A stretch of DNA of 64,000 nucleotides from Duganella sp. sic0402 (GCF_019219065.1 NZ_JAHUWK010000002.1:248001-312000); one strand, 5' to 3'; shown: positions 18,819 to 29,382, numbered from the stretch's first letter. Notes: a model not told the origin generated them from the letters alone. Numbers and translations: made by a program.

Positions 18819-19733
18819 ATGGCATTACAATCACTTGATATCAAGCGCATGTCGGCAACGACGGTGCAGACACCGGTGGCGCGCACGCCGGTGACCGGCA
18901 CTGTCGCCAAGCTGATCGACGTCTCCAAATGCATCGGCTGCAAGGCTTGCCAGACCGCCTGCATGGAATGGAACGATCTGCGCGACGAAGTGGGTGAAAC
19001 CACCGGCGTCTACGACAACCCGCTGGACATGACGGCGCAATCCTGGACCGTCATGCGCTTCTCGGAATACGAGAACACCAAGGGCGACCTCGAATGGCTG
19101 ATCCGCAAGGACGGCTGCATGCACTGCGAAGATCCGGGCTGCCTGAAAGCCTGTCCTTCGCCGGGCGCGATCGTGCAGTACACCAATGGCATTGTGGATT
19201 TCCATCAGGAGAACTGCATCGGCTGCGGCTACTGCGTAGCGGGCTGCCCGTTCGACGTTCCACGCATCTCCAAGCAGGACAACCGCGCCTACAAGTGCAC
19301 CCTGTGCTCGGACCGCGTGGCTGTCGGCCAGGAACCTGCCTGCGTGAAGACCTGCCCTACCGGTGCCATCGTCTTCGGCACCAAGGAGGACATGCACCAG
19401 CACGCCGAGGAACGCATCGAGGATCTGAAGTCGCGCGGTTACCAGAACGCCGGCCTGTACGATCCTGCCGGTGTGGGCGGCACGCACGTCATGTACGTGC
19501 TGCACCACGCCGACCAGCCGACGCTGTATCACGGATTGAAGAAAGATCCGAGCATCAGCGCCACGGTCGGTTTGTGGAAGGGCCTGACCAAGCCACTGGC
19601 ATTGGCCGGCATGGCAGTGACCGCGCTGGCGGGCTGGTTCCATTACTCGCGCGTGGGGCCTAACGAAGTGTCGAAGGAAGAAGAAGCCGAAGCAGTCGCC
19701 GAGGCCCAACGTATCAGGGAGGAAGCAAAATGA
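18819..19733 (+). CDS. fdoH: Formate dehydrogenase beta subunit (iron-sulfur)
   Basis: The protein has 304 residues. Four ferredoxin-like cysteine clusters are visible ([45 protein letters not shown] ... CVKTCP), enough for four [4Fe-4S] centres. A single C-terminal membrane helix ([15 protein letters not shown]) anchors it. It relays electrons from the Mo/Se subunit to the cytochrome b subunit. AAGGAG precedes the start and the stop overlaps fdoI as ATGA. Confidence 0.95.
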   Translation: MALQSLDIKRMSATTVQTPVARTPVTGTVAKLIDVSKCIGCKACQTACMEWNDLRDEVGETTGVYDNPLDMTAQSWTVMRFSEYENTKGDLEWLIRKDGCMHCEDPGCLKACPSPGAIVQYTNGIVDFHQENCIGCGYCVAGCPFDVPRISKQDNRAYKCTLCSDRVAVGQEPACVKTCPTGAIVFGTKEDMHQHAEERIEDLKSRGYQNAGLYDPAGVGGTHVMYVLHHADQPTLYHGLKKDPSISATVGLWKGLTKPLALAGMAVTALAGWFHYSRVGPNEVSKEEEAEAVAEAQRIREEAK

Positions 19734-20392
19734 GTGCACCTGACCACGATAAAGATGGCAACCCGCTGATCCAGCGTTATACGGCCAACGACCGTAGCAA
19801 CCACTGGATCACGGCGATCTGCTTCATTCTGCTGGCTGTCTCCGGCCTCGCCATGTTCCATCCGGCGATGTCGTGGATGGCGGTGTTCCTTGGCGGCGGC
19901 CAGTGGACGCGTATTCTTCACCCGTTCATCGGGCTGGTGATGTTTGCGTCCTTCGCTGGCCTGGTGTTCCGTTTCTGGCACCACAACCATATCGACACCA
20001 GCGACAAGCAGTGGCTCAAGCAGATGGACGATGTGCTGAACAACCGCGAAGAAAAGCTTCCGAAGATCGGCATGTACAACGCCGGCCAGAAGATCCTGTT
20101 CTTCGTGCTGGTGGCCAGCATGCTTGGCCTGCTGCTGTCGGGCATCGTGATCTGGCGCGCATACTTCGCGTTCTACTTCCCGATCGAGATCGTGCGTCTC
20201 GGCGCCCTGCTGCACGCGTTCTGCGCGACGGTGCTGATCATGTCGATCATCGTGCACATCTACGCGGCCTTCTGGGTCAAGGGTTCGATCGGCGCCATGG
20301 TGCGCGGCACGGTCACCTATGGGTGGGCGCGCAAGCACCATCCGCGCTGGTTCGAAGAAGTCATCCGCAAAGGCCGCACCAAGCTGGACTAA
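19730..20392 (+). CDS. fdoI: Formate dehydrogenase gamma subunit, cytochrome b556
   Basis: This 220-residue membrane protein has four helices. Histidines in [18 protein letters not shown] and near HAFCATV...IVHIYAAFW are placed as in FdnI/FdoI heme b ligands. It passes electrons from fdoH to quinone. It starts with an ATGA overlap with fdoH. Confidence 0.93.
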   Translation: MSAPDHDKDGNPLIQRYTANDRSNHWITAICFILLAVSGLAMFHPAMSWMAVFLGGGQWTRILHPFIGLVMFASFAGLVFRFWHHNHIDTSDKQWLKQMDDVLNNREEKLPKIGMYNAGQKILFFVLVASMLGLLLSGIVIWRAYFAFYFPIEIVRLGALLHAFCATVLIMSIIVHIYAAFWVKGSIGAMVRGTVTYGWARKHHPRWFEEVIRKGRTKLD

Positions 20393-20432
20393 GCCTGCGG
20401 TGATCCCGTTTTGGGATTAAAATACTCCCTGA

Positions 20433-20456
20433 GCCGGCAGCGATTCTGCTGCCGGC
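20433..20456 (+). terminator. Strong stem-loop between fdoI and fdhE
   Basis: A perfect 9-bp stem GCCGGCAGC / GCTGCCGGC closes a 6-base loop. The T-run comes about 11 bases later and overlaps the fdhE leader, so this may be an attenuator or mRNA-stabilising hairpin rather than a full terminator. A smaller hairpin (ATCCC-GTTTT-GGGAT) lies just upstream at 20403-20417. Confidence 0.45.
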
Positions 20457-20472
20457 AATACGGGAGATTTTT

Positions 20473-21474
20473 TTGGTACAACGCTTGCTAGAACCTGGCG
20501 AAATCGAGGCACTCGATCACACCGCCATACCACGCCTGCTGCTCCCGGAAGCACGCAGTCTGTTCACCGCGCGCGCGACGCGCCTTCGCCAGTTGGCAGA
20601 TAATCAAATCAAGGGCATTCCGGTCGGCGAGACCATGAGCGGCTACCTGAAGATGATGGCTGCGCTGGTTGACGCACAAGCTGCCGTGATCCGTTCACTG
20701 CCGCCTGAGACTTTCGCCTTGCCAGATGCCGCCGGCATCGAACTGGCGATCGATCATCACATGCCGCCGTTGCCGGTCAGCGGCCAGCGCCCGGCCACCT
20801 GGCGCCGCGTGTTCGACGCCATCCTGAATGAACTGGACCCGCTTGCAGCAAGCCAGCCACAGTTGGCGGCCGTGCTGGAAGAGCTGCGCTCGCTCGACAG
20901 TGCGCAACTGGAGGGCTGCGCCGACGCAGTGCTGGCCGAGCTGACCGAAGGCGTGCATCCGCTGCATGCGCCGTTTGTGGCTGCGGCCTTGCAAGTCATG
21001 TGGACCATGCGCGCCAGCCAGCTGGACGCGCCGCGCGTGCAGCCGCTGGTGACCAACACCCTGTGCCCGGTGTGCGGTGCGCATCCGGTGGCCAGCGTGA
21101 TCCGCATCGGTGGACAGTCGCAAGGCTATCGCTACCTGCAATGCTCGTGCTGCGCCAGCGAATGGCATATGGTGCGCGTGAAATGCTCGTGCTGCGAAAG
21201 CACCTCCAATATTGCTTACCAGAGCATCGAACCGGAAGGCGGCATGCCTGCGCCGACCGAGCCAGTCAACAAGGCCAACGATCCAAGCAAGGTGGCGCGC
21301 GCCGAAACCTGCGAGGACTGTCATACCTATCGCAAGGTCTTCAACCAGGAGCACGACCTGTTCGTCGAGCCACTAGCCGACGACCTGGCCAGCCTGGCGC
21401 TGGACCTGCTGGTCGGCGAAGCCGGCTACTCGCGCGCCAGCGGCAATCCCCTGCTGTGGTTCAACGCGGAATGA
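20473..21474 (+). CDS. fdhE: Formate dehydrogenase accessory protein FdhE
   Basis: The protein has 333 residues from a TTG start, with GGGAG 8 bases upstream. Paired cysteine motifs typical of FdhE rubredoxin-like zinc or iron sites are present: CPVCGAHP, LQCSCCASEWHMVRVKCSCC and CEDCHTYRK. FdhE is a cytoplasmic factor needed for maturation of respiratory formate dehydrogenases. The stop overlaps selA as ATGA. The exact start is less certain because TTG codons are frequent here. Confidence 0.92.
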   Translation: MVQRLLEPGEIEALDHTAIPRLLLPEARSLFTARATRLRQLADNQIKGIPVGETMSGYLKMMAALVDAQAAVIRSLPPETFALPDAAGIELAIDHHMPPLPVSGQRPATWRRVFDAILNELDPLAASQPQLAAVLEELRSLDSAQLEGCADAVLAELTEGVHPLHAPFVAAALQVMWTMRASQLDAPRVQPLVTNTLCPVCGAHPVASVIRIGGQSQGYRYLQCSCCASEWHMVRVKCSCCESTSNIAYQSIEPEGGMPAPTEPVNKANDPSKVARAETCEDCHTYRKVFNQEHDLFVEPLADDLASLALDLLVGEAGYSRASGNPLLWFNAE

Positions 21475-22967
21475 GCAAACCGGCATCCCCCGCGACGCCC
21501 GCCACTGCGGCAAACGAGCGCAGCGTCGCCGCGGATAAGGCGCCGGGCGCGATCCGCCTGCCTGCAGTGCACCTGATCCTGTCCGACGCCGGCTGCGAGC
21601 TGCTGATCGCGCAGTATGGCCGCGTGCAGACGCTGGAAGCCGCGCGCGCCTTGCTGGCCGAGCTGCGCGCCATGTTGCTGGCCGCCCGCGAAGGCGGCGA
21701 CGTCGCCACCGCCACGCCAGCGCCGGACACCAGCATCCCATCGCTGCTGACCATGCTGGCCGCCCGCCTGCAAGAACAGAATGCCTCGCCACTGCGCCCC
21801 GTCTTCAACCTGACCGGCACCGTCCTGCACACCAATCTTGGCCGCGCCCTGCTCCCGGACGCCGCCGTCCAAGCCGTAGTGGACGCGATGCGCTGGCCGA
21901 TGAACCTGGAATGGGATATCGACACCGGCAAACGCGGCGACCGCGACAAGCTGATTGAAGAATTGCTGCTGGAGCTGACAGGCGCCGAAGCCGCCACCAT
22001 CGTCAATAACAACGCCGCCGCCGTGCTGCTGATGCTGAACACCGTGGCGCTGAACAAGGAAGTCATCGTCTCGCGCGGCGAACTGGTGGAAATCGGCGGC
22101 GCCTTCCGCATTCCCGACGTGATGACCCGCGCCGGCGCCGTCCTGCGCGAAGTGGGCGCCACCAACCGCACTCACCTCAAAGACTACGATGAAGCAGCCG
22201 GCCCGAACACCGCGCTGATGATGAAGGTCCACACCAGCAACTACGCCATCACCGGCTTCACCAAGAGCATCGAGCTGGATGAACTGGCGCCGCTGGCGAA
22301 GAAGCACAACATCCCGGTCGCGGTAGACCTCGGCAGCGGCACGCTGGTGGACCTTGAACAGTATGGACTGCCACACGAAACCACCGTGCGCGAAACCATC
22401 GAAGGCGGTGCCGACCTGGTCACCTTCAGCGGCGACAAGCTGCTGGGCGGCCCGCAATGCGGCATCATCGTTGGCCGCAAAGACCTGATCGCGCAGATCA
22501 AAAAGAATCCGCTGAAGCGCGCGCTGCGCGTCGGTAAACTGACGCTGGCTGCGCTGGAACCCGTGCTCGCGCTATACCGCGCGCCCGACCTGCTGCCCGA
22601 ACGCCTGACCACGCTCAAACTGCTGACTCGCCCCGCCGCCGGCATGCGCACACAGGCGCAAACCCTGCTGCCGCTGCTGCAAGCCGCGCTGGGAGAAGGC
22701 TACGATGTCACCGACGAAGCGATGACCAGCCAGATCGGCAGCGGCGCACTGCCTGTCGATCAGCTGCCGAGCCACGGCCTGGTGGTGCGTCCCGCAGCCG
22801 CAGGCCGCGTCAGCAACGCGCTGGGCGTGCTGGAGCAGCGCTTGCGCGCGCTGCCGCTGCCAGTCATCGGCCGCGTGGCGCAGGACGCGCTGTGGCTCGA
22901 CCTGCGCTGCCTGCAGGACCATCAGCAGCAGCGCTTCATCGAACAACTGTCGCTGCTTCAAGCATGA
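21471..22967 (+). CDS. selA: L-seryl-tRNA(Sec) selenium transferase
   Basis: The protein has 498 residues. The start is set by the ATGA overlap with fdhE, although the frame is open further upstream. SelA hallmarks include [29 protein letters not shown] and the PLP lysine in [12 protein letters not shown] (Lys323). It converts seryl-tRNA-Sec to selenocysteinyl-tRNA using selenophosphate. Residues 5-30, rich in Ala and Pro, form a slightly extended N-terminus. The next gene starts inside its stop codon. Confidence 0.95.
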   Translation: MSKPASPATPATAANERSVAADKAPGAIRLPAVHLILSDAGCELLIAQYGRVQTLEAARALLAELRAMLLAAREGGDVATATPAPDTSIPSLLTMLAARLQEQNASPLRPVFNLTGTVLHTNLGRALLPDAAVQAVVDAMRWPMNLEWDIDTGKRGDRDKLIEELLLELTGAEAATIVNNNAAAVLLMLNTVALNKEVIVSRGELVEIGGAFRIPDVMTRAGAVLREVGATNRTHLKDYDEAAGPNTALMMKVHTSNYAITGFTKSIELDELAPLAKKHNIPVAVDLGSGTLVDLEQYGLPHETTVRETIEGGADLVTFSGDKLLGGPQCGIIVGRKDLIAQIKKNPLKRALRVGKLTLAALEPVLALYRAPDLLPERLTTLKLLTRPAAGMRTQAQTLLPLLQAALGEGYDVTDEAMTSQIGSGALPVDQLPSHGLVVRPAAAGRVSNALGVLEQRLRALPLPVIGRVAQDALWLDLRCLQDHQQQRFIEQLSLLQA

Positions 22968-24859
22968 TCGTCGGCACCGCAGGCCACATCGACCATGGCA
23001 AGACCACGCTGACGCGCGCCCTCACCGGCGTCGATACCGATCGTCTGAAGGAAGAGAAAGCGCGCGGCATCTCGATTGAACTCGGCTACGCCTACACGCC
23101 GCTGGGTGACGACGTACTCGGCGTAATCGACGTGCCCGGCCACGAAAAATTCATCCGCACCATGGCCGCCGGCGTCACCGGCATCGACGCCGCGCTGCTG
23201 GTGATCGCGGCGGATGACGGCATCATGCCGCAAACGCTGGAACACCTGGCCATCCTGCGCCTGCTGGGCGTCAGACGCGGCGCGGTGGCGATGACCAAGA
23301 TCGACCGTGTCGACGCCGCGCGCATGGACCAGCTGGAGCAGGAAATCCACTCCTTGCTGGCATCCACCGACTTCGCCGGCGCACCGGTGTTCCGCACCAA
23401 CGCAACGGTAGAAGGCGACGCTGGCGTCAAAGCGCTGCTGCATCACCTGTCGCAAGTCGCCGCTACCTTGCCAGCCAATGACGAACGCCGCCTGTTACGG
23501 CTTGGTGTTGACCGCGTGTTCACGCTATCGGGACAGGGCACCATCGTCACCGGCACCGCGCTGGCGGGCAGCGTGCGCGTCGGCGATACGCTGCAACTGG
23601 CGCCGGGCGGACAGCAGGTGCGGGTGCGCAGCATCCACGCGCAAAACCGCGCCGCCGATGCGGGACGCGCCGGACAGCGTCTGGCACTGAACCTGAGCGG
23701 CGCATCCAGGGACGATATCGCGCGCGGCAGCTGGGTGGTCGCGCCAGCACTGGGCGAGTGCTCGGAGCGCGTCGATGTTCGATTGACGCTGACGCCGGAT
23801 TGCGGCCTGACGCTGAAACCGTGGTCGCCGGTGCATGTGCACCTGGGCGCCGCACACCACACCGCCAACGTGGTCATGCTGGACGATGACGTGCTGGCGC
23901 CAGGCCACACCGGCCGCGTGCAACTGGTGCTGGATGCGCCGGTGCATGCCGTACCGGGCGACCGCTTCGTGATCCGCAATGCGCAGGCTACCGCCACTAT
24001 TGGTGGCGGCGTGGTGCTCGATCCTTTCGGGCCAGCGCGCAAGCGGCGTAGCGCCGTGCGCATCGCGTGGCTGGATGCGCTTGAAGGCTTTATCGGCAAC
24101 GGCGACATCGCCGCCCTGCTCGCACGCGGGCCTCTCGGATTGCGCGCATCCACGCTGGTGCGCTTGTCGCAACTGCCGGCGGAGCAGATCAAGGCGCCAT
24201 CCGGCACGGTGGAAGTCCCGCTGCAAGGCGGCGACACGCTGCTGATCGCCGCCGCAGAAGTGCAGACGCTGCAAGCGCGCATCCTGGCGGCGCTGGCCGA
24301 ATTCCACGCGCGCGCGCCGGATGATGCCGGACCGGAGCTATGGCGCCTGAAACGCATCGTCTCGACCGACATGGAAGACCGTTTGTGGAGTCGTTTGATC
24401 GATACACTGCTGCAAGATGGCACCATCAGGCAACGCGGCCGCAGCCTGCGCCTGCCCGAGCACAGCGTCGAGCTGAGTGCCGAGGAACAGGCATTGGCGG
24501 CACCGTTGATGGCGTCCCTGCTGGCTGGCCGCTACGACCCGCCATGGGTGCGCGACCTGATGCGCGAACATCAGATGTCCGAAGCAGAGGTTCGCCGACT
24601 GCTACTCAAGCTAGCCAAGACCGGCCAGCTGAATCAGGTGGTGAAAGATTTGTTTTACCATCCGCAGCGGCTGGACGAGCTGGCGCAACTGCTTGCCACC
24701 CTGCCCGAAGTGCAAGCCGCGTCGTTCCGCGACGCCACCGGCCTCGGACGCAAGCGGGCTATACAGGTGTTGGAGTTCTTTGACCGTGTCGGCTATACTC
24801 GCCGCATTGGCAACGTCCATCTGATACGTCCCAACGCAAGCTGGTCGTACAGCACGTAG
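22964..24859 (+). CDS. selB: Selenocysteine-specific elongation factor SelB
   Basis: This 631-residue GTPase has G1 GHIDHGKT (residues 7-14), G3 DVPGHE and G4 TKID. EF-Tu-like beta-barrel domains follow, then a C-terminal array of winged-helix domains that bind SECIS RNA. It delivers Sec-tRNA to the ribosome at the fdoG UGA. The start at 22964 is chosen because of the ATGA overlap with selA; a longer frame opening at 22892 adds 24 non-family residues. Confidence 0.95.
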   Translation: MIVGTAGHIDHGKTTLTRALTGVDTDRLKEEKARGISIELGYAYTPLGDDVLGVIDVPGHEKFIRTMAAGVTGIDAALLVIAADDGIMPQTLEHLAILRLLGVRRGAVAMTKIDRVDAARMDQLEQEIHSLLASTDFAGAPVFRTNATVEGDAGVKALLHHLSQVAATLPANDERRLLRLGVDRVFTLSGQGTIVTGTALAGSVRVGDTLQLAPGGQQVRVRSIHAQNRAADAGRAGQRLALNLSGASRDDIARGSWVVAPALGECSERVDVRLTLTPDCGLTLKPWSPVHVHLGAAHHTANVVMLDDDVLAPGHTGRVQLVLDAPVHAVPGDRFVIRNAQATATIGGGVVLDPFGPARKRRSAVRIAWLDALEGFIGNGDIAALLARGPLGLRASTLVRLSQLPAEQIKAPSGTVEVPLQGGDTLLIAAAEVQTLQARILAALAEFHARAPDDAGPELWRLKRIVSTDMEDRLWSRLIDTLLQDGTIRQRGRSLRLPEHSVELSAEEQALAAPLMASLLAGRYDPPWVRDLMREHQMSEAEVRRLLLKLAKTGQLNQVVKDLFYHPQRLDELAQLLATLPEVQAASFRDATGLGRKRAIQVLEFFDRVGYTRRIGNVHLIRPNASWSYST

Positions 24860-24868
24860 CAATCAAAA

Positions 24869-24964
24869 GGAAGGCATACTCATCCGGTGATGGGGCCGGG
24901 CTTCAAACCCGGTGGGGGGCGTCAGCCGCTCCCTCGTAAGTTCGACTCCTACTGCCTTCCGCCA
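24869..24964 (+). tRNA. selC: tRNA-Sec (anticodon TCA)
   Basis: This 96-nt tRNA includes an encoded CCA (24962-24964). It has the 8-bp acceptor stem GGAAGGCA/TGCCTTCC, a 6-bp D stem with a 4-base loop, the anticodon loop CTTCAAA with TCA at 24903-24905, a long variable arm and the T loop TTCGACT. The T stem GTAAG/CCTAC contains one A-C mismatch. It sits 9 bp after selB, completing the selA-selB-selC cassette. Confidence 0.97.
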
Positions 24965-25662
24965 TTCACAACCTCCACCACCATATCCAGCGCAGCGTCG
25001 AAGTCGGCTGGGGTTTCTTTTAGCAGCGCCCACAGCCGATTGTGTTCGGCGCCTTGCACGATGCATAGCTGGCGTGATTGCGCGCGTGTCGCTGCGCCGA
25101 ACAGGCGGTCGGAGATTTCCAGCGGGATGGTGGCGTCGTGCTCGGCATGGAGGACCAGCAACCTTCCTTCAAAGCGCGACAGGATGTGCCAGGCGTCGCT
25201 ATCGGCCCAGCTGCGCTCGCGGCGGATCACGGTTGAAAAGCCGGGACCGAACGGCACTTCGTAAGCCGATGGCGTGTACACGCCGGGCACGATCAGCACC
25301 AGCGCATCAACCTTGTGGTGCTCCGTCAGACGGATCGCGTTGTAGGCGCCCATGCTGGACCCGACGATCGCCAACGGCTCCGGCATCGCACGCGCCGCCA
25401 GCACAGCCTGCGCCTGCCGCGTGCGACTGGCGATTGATGATTCCGATAGCGTGCCGCCCGTGTCGCCGTGGCCGATCGCATCAAAACATATACTGCCCAG
25501 CCCGCACTGCTGCAAGGCCGAACGCAGCATATGGTGCCCACGGCGCGTGCTGGCGCCAGCCCCGTGCAGGTACAGGATACGATTGCTGTCGCGGCCGACA
25601 TAGTGGTCGGCCTTGAGCGTATGGCCGTCGAACGGCACATCGAAATCAATAATGGAAGTCAT
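24949..25662 (-). CDS. Alpha/beta hydrolase
   Basis: The protein has 237 residues with no signal peptide. The fold is recognisable from LYLHGAGAS (oxyanion region), GSSMGAYNA (nucleophile elbow), LVLHAEHDATIP (acid Asp) and GAEHNRL (catalytic His). The substrate is unknown; short-chain esterase or thioesterase activity is plausible. Its last codons and stop lie within the 3' 16 bases of the convergent tRNA-Sec gene. Confidence 0.8.
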   Translation of the reverse strand: MTSIIDFDVPFDGHTLKADHYVGRDSNRILYLHGAGASTRRGHHMLRSALQQCGLGSICFDAIGHGDTGGTLSESSIASRTRQAQAVLAARAMPEPLAIVGSSMGAYNAIRLTEHHKVDALVLIVPGVYTPSAYEVPFGPGFSTVIRRERSWADSDAWHILSRFEGRLLVLHAEHDATIPLEISDRLFGAATRAQSRQLCIVQGAEHNRLWALLKETPADFDAALDMVVEVVNGGRQ

Positions 25663-25892
25663 CCCTCCAGCCTACCCAAGCCACGTCACTTTGTAAATAA
25701 AAGTAAATCTGAACGACGCCATCTCACCGCCAATATTCTCTAACTTCGCTTATCTTACAAAGACTTATACCGCGCACCATAGGTATTTCCACGAAGCACA
25801 TTTTTTCAAATCAGTGCTAAAATTGCCCAATCACAATACATATTGTTATTGAGATAATTTTTATCCACCGCATTTGACTATCAAGGAAACCT

Positions 25893-27551
25893 ATGAATTT
25901 TGCCAAAATGAGAGTGGGTAACCGCCTGGCCATCGGCTTTGGCGCGTGCCTGGTACTGCTAATGGTGATCGCCATCGGCAGCTCGGTCACGATGCGCAGC
26001 ATCACCGAAGACACCGATAACCTGCTGGAACAGCAACTGCAAACCGAACGCCTGGTAACCGAATGGCAAGCCAGCATCCAGAGCAATATCCAACGCGCCC
26101 AAGCGTCTGCGCGCCTGAGCAATCCAGAAGACCGCAAGTATTTTGATGACGGGCTGTCCAGCGCCATCCAGCGCAACGCCGAAGTGCAAAAACTGCTGAA
26201 CGAGCGCCTGGTTGATCCGCGCGCCAAGGAACTGTACGCCAAGGCTCTGAACGAGCGCGACACCTATCAGGCCGCCCGCAAGAGCGTGCTGGAAGCGCGC
26301 GATAGCGGCAACGCCGAACTGACCAACCAGCGCATCCGCGATCTGTTCGTGCCCGCCTGCGACCGCTATCTCGCCGCCATCGGCGCCGTCGCTGAACGCC
26401 AGCGCGCCGCCATCGATGAAACCGGCAAGGCCGTGCATGACCGCAGCGTGGCCGGCATTTCCTTGTCGGCAGTGCTGGCCGTCGTATCGGTTGCCGTGGC
26501 CGTACTGCTGGGCTGGCTAATCACCCGCTCCGTGCTCAAACAACTGGGCGGCGAGCCGAGCTACGCCGCAGGCATCACCGACCGCATCGCCGCCGGCGAC
26601 CTGACCGTGCGCGTGGACCTCGCAGCCAACGACAACTCCAGCCTGCTGTACAGCATCGCCGCCATGCGCGACCGCCTGGCCTCCATCGTTGGCGAAGTGC
26701 GCACCACCACCGAAGCCGTCGCCACCGCCTCGGACGAAATCGCCAGCGGCAATATGGACCTGTCGTCGCGCACCGAGCAGCAAGCCAGCTCGCTGGAAGA
26801 AACCGCGTCGTCGATGGAAGAACTGACCTCGACCGTCAAACAGAACACCGACTACGCACGCCAGGCCAACAAGCTGGCAGCCACCGCCTCCGACGTGGCC
26901 GTGCGCGGCGGCGGCGTGGTGGCGGAAGTGGTGACCACCATGGAATCGATCAGCACCTCGTCCAAGCGCGTGGTGGACATCATCGGCGTCATTGATGGCA
27001 TCGCCTTCCAGACCAATATCCTGGCGCTGAATGCAGCGGTGGAGGCAGCCCGCGCCGGCGAACAAGGCCGCGGCTTTGCCGTGGTGGCGTCGGAAGTCCG
27101 CAACCTGGCGCAGCGCTCGGCCAGCGCCGCCAAGGACATCAAGGAGCTGATCAGCGACTCGGTGGAGAAAATCGAAAGCGGTGCAGCCTTGGTGGACCAG
27201 GCCGGCAATACCATGACGGAAATCGTCAACAGCGTGCGCAGCGTCAGCGACATCATGGAACAGATTGCCAGCGCCAGCCAGGAACAGGAAGCCGGCATCG
27301 AGCAGATCAACCAGGCCATCGGCGAGATGGATGGCGTGACGCAGCAGAACGCCGCATTGGTGGAGGAAGCTGCGGCAGCGGCAGAATCGCTGCAAGGCCA
27401 GTCGACACATCTGGCGCAGTTGGTTAGCGTATTCAAGCTGGACGGCGCCACTTCGTCTGCCAGCGTGTCCTCGCTGGCCAAGGCGCGCGCGCCGCAAGCC
27501 GCAGCACGCGTCCCGGCCCTGCCACGCCTGCGCAACAGCGCCGCCGGCTGA
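25893..27551 (+). CDS. Methyl-accepting chemotaxis protein
   Basis: This 552-residue transducer has a membrane helix at about residues 13-33, a periplasmic four-helix-bundle-like ligand region to about 185, and a second helix at about 188-210. A HAMP domain follows (about 211-265), then the cytoplasmic signalling domain with the conserved hairpin tip [27 protein letters not shown] precedes the ATG. No ligand can be assigned. The tail ([21 protein letters not shown]) lacks a clear CheR-binding pentapeptide. Confidence 0.93.
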   Translation: MNFAKMRVGNRLAIGFGACLVLLMVIAIGSSVTMRSITEDTDNLLEQQLQTERLVTEWQASIQSNIQRAQASARLSNPEDRKYFDDGLSSAIQRNAEVQKLLNERLVDPRAKELYAKALNERDTYQAARKSVLEARDSGNAELTNQRIRDLFVPACDRYLAAIGAVAERQRAAIDETGKAVHDRSVAGISLSAVLAVVSVAVAVLLGWLITRSVLKQLGGEPSYAAGITDRIAAGDLTVRVDLAANDNSSLLYSIAAMRDRLASIVGEVRTTTEAVATASDEIASGNMDLSSRTEQQASSLEETASSMEELTSTVKQNTDYARQANKLAATASDVAVRGGGVVAEVVTTMESISTSSKRVVDIIGVIDGIAFQTNILALNAAVEAARAGEQGRGFAVVASEVRNLAQRSASAAKDIKELISDSVEKIESGAALVDQAGNTMTEIVNSVRSVSDIMEQIASASQEQEAGIEQINQAIGEMDGVTQQNAALVEEAAAAAESLQGQSTHLAQLVSVFKLDGATSSASVSSLAKARAPQAAARVPALPRLRNSAAG

Positions 27552-27558
27552 TGCTTTT

Positions 27559-27580
27559 GAGGCGGCCACAGCACCGCCTC
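27559..27580 (+). terminator. Stem-loop after the chemoreceptor gene
   Basis: A 7-bp stem GAGGCGG/CCGCCTC with an 8-base loop begins 8 bp after the stop codon. No T-run follows, so termination is uncertain. Confidence 0.3.
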
Positions 27581-27635
27581 ACTCCCCTGCGCTGACTGTA
27601 CAATGGCGCCATCATTCACCAGGGGACACCTCACA

Positions 27636-29039
27636 ATGTACAAGACCGCTCTGCAAGCCGCCGCCATCGGCATGGCGTTCGCTTCCTTTGCCGCCACCGC
27701 CGCGCCGGCCCTCAACGCCCAGCAACTCTATCAAGCCAATTGCGCCGTCTGCCATGGCGCCAAAATGGAAGGCGCAATCGGCCCGACACTGGGCCAGCAC
27801 GCCTGGCTGCACGGTGAGCCGACCAAGGCCAATCTGATCAAAGTCATCAGCAAGGGTGTGCCGGAAAAGAATATGCCGGCGTGGTCGCCTGCCCTGAGCA
27901 CGTCACAGATTGCGCTGCTGGCCGACTACATCGCCGCCAACGCCAACAAGAAGCTGGCGGCGGCTCCGGCTTCTGCCGCTGCGCCAGTCAAACCTGTAGC
28001 ATCTGACCTGCTGAGCGGCTTCACGCTGCCGAAAGGCTTCCGCATCAGCGTCTACGCCGAAGGCGCGAACACAGCGCGCAGCATGGCGGTGTCGGACAGC
28101 GGCATCGTCTACGTCGGCTCACGCAAGGCCGGCAAGGTGTACGCACTGGTGCCGCGCGCGGATAAGCAGACTGCCGAGGTGGTGACGGTTGCCGAAGGCC
28201 TGGAAAATCCCATCGGCGTAACGCTGCTGAATGGGGCGCTGTACGTCGGCGAAATCAGCCGCGTGATCCGCTTTGACAATATCGACAAGCGCTACGCGCA
28301 GAAGCCATCGTATGAAGTGGTGAAAGTCAGCCTGCCCAACGACAAATGGCACGGCGAAAAAGTCATCAAGGCCAGCCCGGACGGCAAGCTGATCATCCCA
28401 GTCGGCGCGCCATGCAATATCTGCGACACCGATGATACCAAGAGCGCCAAAATCTACCGCATGAATGCCGACGGCAGCCAGCTGGAAGAAATCGCGCGCG
28501 GCGTGCGCAACACCGTGGGCTTCGCTTTCCATCCAACCACCAAGCAGCTGTGGTTCACCGACAATGGCCGCGACGAGATGGGCGACAACACCCCATCGTG
28601 CGAGCTGAACGTGCTGACCAAGTTCGGCCAGCACTTCGGCTTCCCCTACTGCCATGGCGGCGTGGTGCCGGACCCGAAATTCGGCCAGGGCCGCACTTGT
28701 GAAGAGTTTGTCGAGCCAGTCGCCAAGCTGGGGCCGCACGTCGCGCCGCTGGGCTTGAGCTTCTACACCGGCAAACAATTCCCTGAAGCGTATCGCAACA
28801 ACATCTTCGTCGCCGAACACGGCTCGTGGAACCGCTCGACCAAGATCGGCTACAACGTTCGCCTGATCACACTGTACGGCAACAAGATGGTCAGCGACAC
28901 CAGCTTCATCGACGGCTTCCTGCGCGGTGACGAAGTGGTTGGCCGTCCGGTGGATGTGGTGACGCTGGCCGACGGCTCGCTGCTGATCTCCGACGACTAC
29001 GCCGGCCGCATCTTCCGCGTCACCTACGACGGCAAGTAA
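27636..29039 (+). CDS. Cytochrome c / PQQ-type sugar dehydrogenase fusion, periplasmic
   Basis: The protein has 467 residues from the ATG at 27636, which is preceded by AGGGGA and followed by a signal peptide ending AATAA. A class I cytochrome c domain (heme motif CAVCH, residues 36-40; Met ligand region KNMPAW) occupies about residues 25-110. An Ala/Pro linker leads to a six-bladed propeller of the L-sorbosone/glucose dehydrogenase group (GEKVIKASPDGKLIIPVGAP, NTVGFAFHP, TDNGRDEMGDNTP, VAEHGSWNRS). It probably oxidises a sugar or aldehyde with PQQ and passes electrons to its own heme. The substrate is unknown. Confidence 0.83.
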   Translation: MYKTALQAAAIGMAFASFAATAAPALNAQQLYQANCAVCHGAKMEGAIGPTLGQHAWLHGEPTKANLIKVISKGVPEKNMPAWSPALSTSQIALLADYIAANANKKLAAAPASAAAPVKPVASDLLSGFTLPKGFRISVYAEGANTARSMAVSDSGIVYVGSRKAGKVYALVPRADKQTAEVVTVAEGLENPIGVTLLNGALYVGEISRVIRFDNIDKRYAQKPSYEVVKVSLPNDKWHGEKVIKASPDGKLIIPVGAPCNICDTDDTKSAKIYRMNADGSQLEEIARGVRNTVGFAFHPTTKQLWFTDNGRDEMGDNTPSCELNVLTKFGQHFGFPYCHGGVVPDPKFGQGRTCEEFVEPVAKLGPHVAPLGLSFYTGKQFPEAYRNNIFVAEHGSWNRSTKIGYNVRLITLYGNKMVSDTSFIDGFLRGDEVVGRPVDVVTLADGSLLISDDYAGRIFRVTYDGK

Positions 29040-29050
29040 TCGGGATAAAA

Positions 29051-29096
29051 ATCCGACGCCAGTGCCTGGACCAAGGTCCACGGGCTGGTGTCGGAT
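29051..29096. repeat. Long imperfect palindrome / hairpin
   Basis: Outer arms ATCCGACGCCAG and CTGGTGTCGGAT pair over 12 bp (one G-T). Inner arms TGGACC/GGTCCA pair over 6 bp around an AA loop, with a 4-base mismatched bulge between. It may terminate the dehydrogenase transcript or be a dispersed REP-like element; there is no T-run. Confidence 0.6.
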
Positions 29097-29327
29097 AAAG
29101 TGAAACAGCCATTCTTCAACATCGCTTCAGGCGAGCAAAGTCATTGCAGAGCGTCGGCCAAGGTAGTTGACGAAAGGGGCGAAATCTTTGTCGCTGTATG
29201 TAAGGCGCGGAAATTCTGAGCTGCCGGCAACCCGACAGCTTGGCCGCCGAGGTCGACCCATGCTAGACCTGTCAAGCCGCCGTCACAATGAAATTTCAAT
29301 TGAAGCTGGGGGTACATCAAAGAACAA

Positions 29328-29363
29328 TAAAAAAGCCGCCGGGGCTTGCGCGCCCGGCGGCTC
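29328..29363 (-). terminator. Rho-independent terminator of pnp
   Basis: Read leftward, AGCCGCCGGG and CCCCGGCGGCT pair around a short loop and are followed by TTTTTT. It begins about 20 bp after the pnp stop. Confidence 0.85.
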
Positions 29364-29382
29364 TTGGTGAGGCTAGCTCAGC

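Larger units (their letters stand above)
29040..29382. other. Intergenic region between the dehydrogenase and pnp genes
   Basis: 343 bp without a credible gene. It contains a long palindrome (29051-29096) just after the dehydrogenase stop and the pnp terminator at its right end. Small open frames here lack ribosome-binding sites and family resemblance. Confidence 0.6.
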
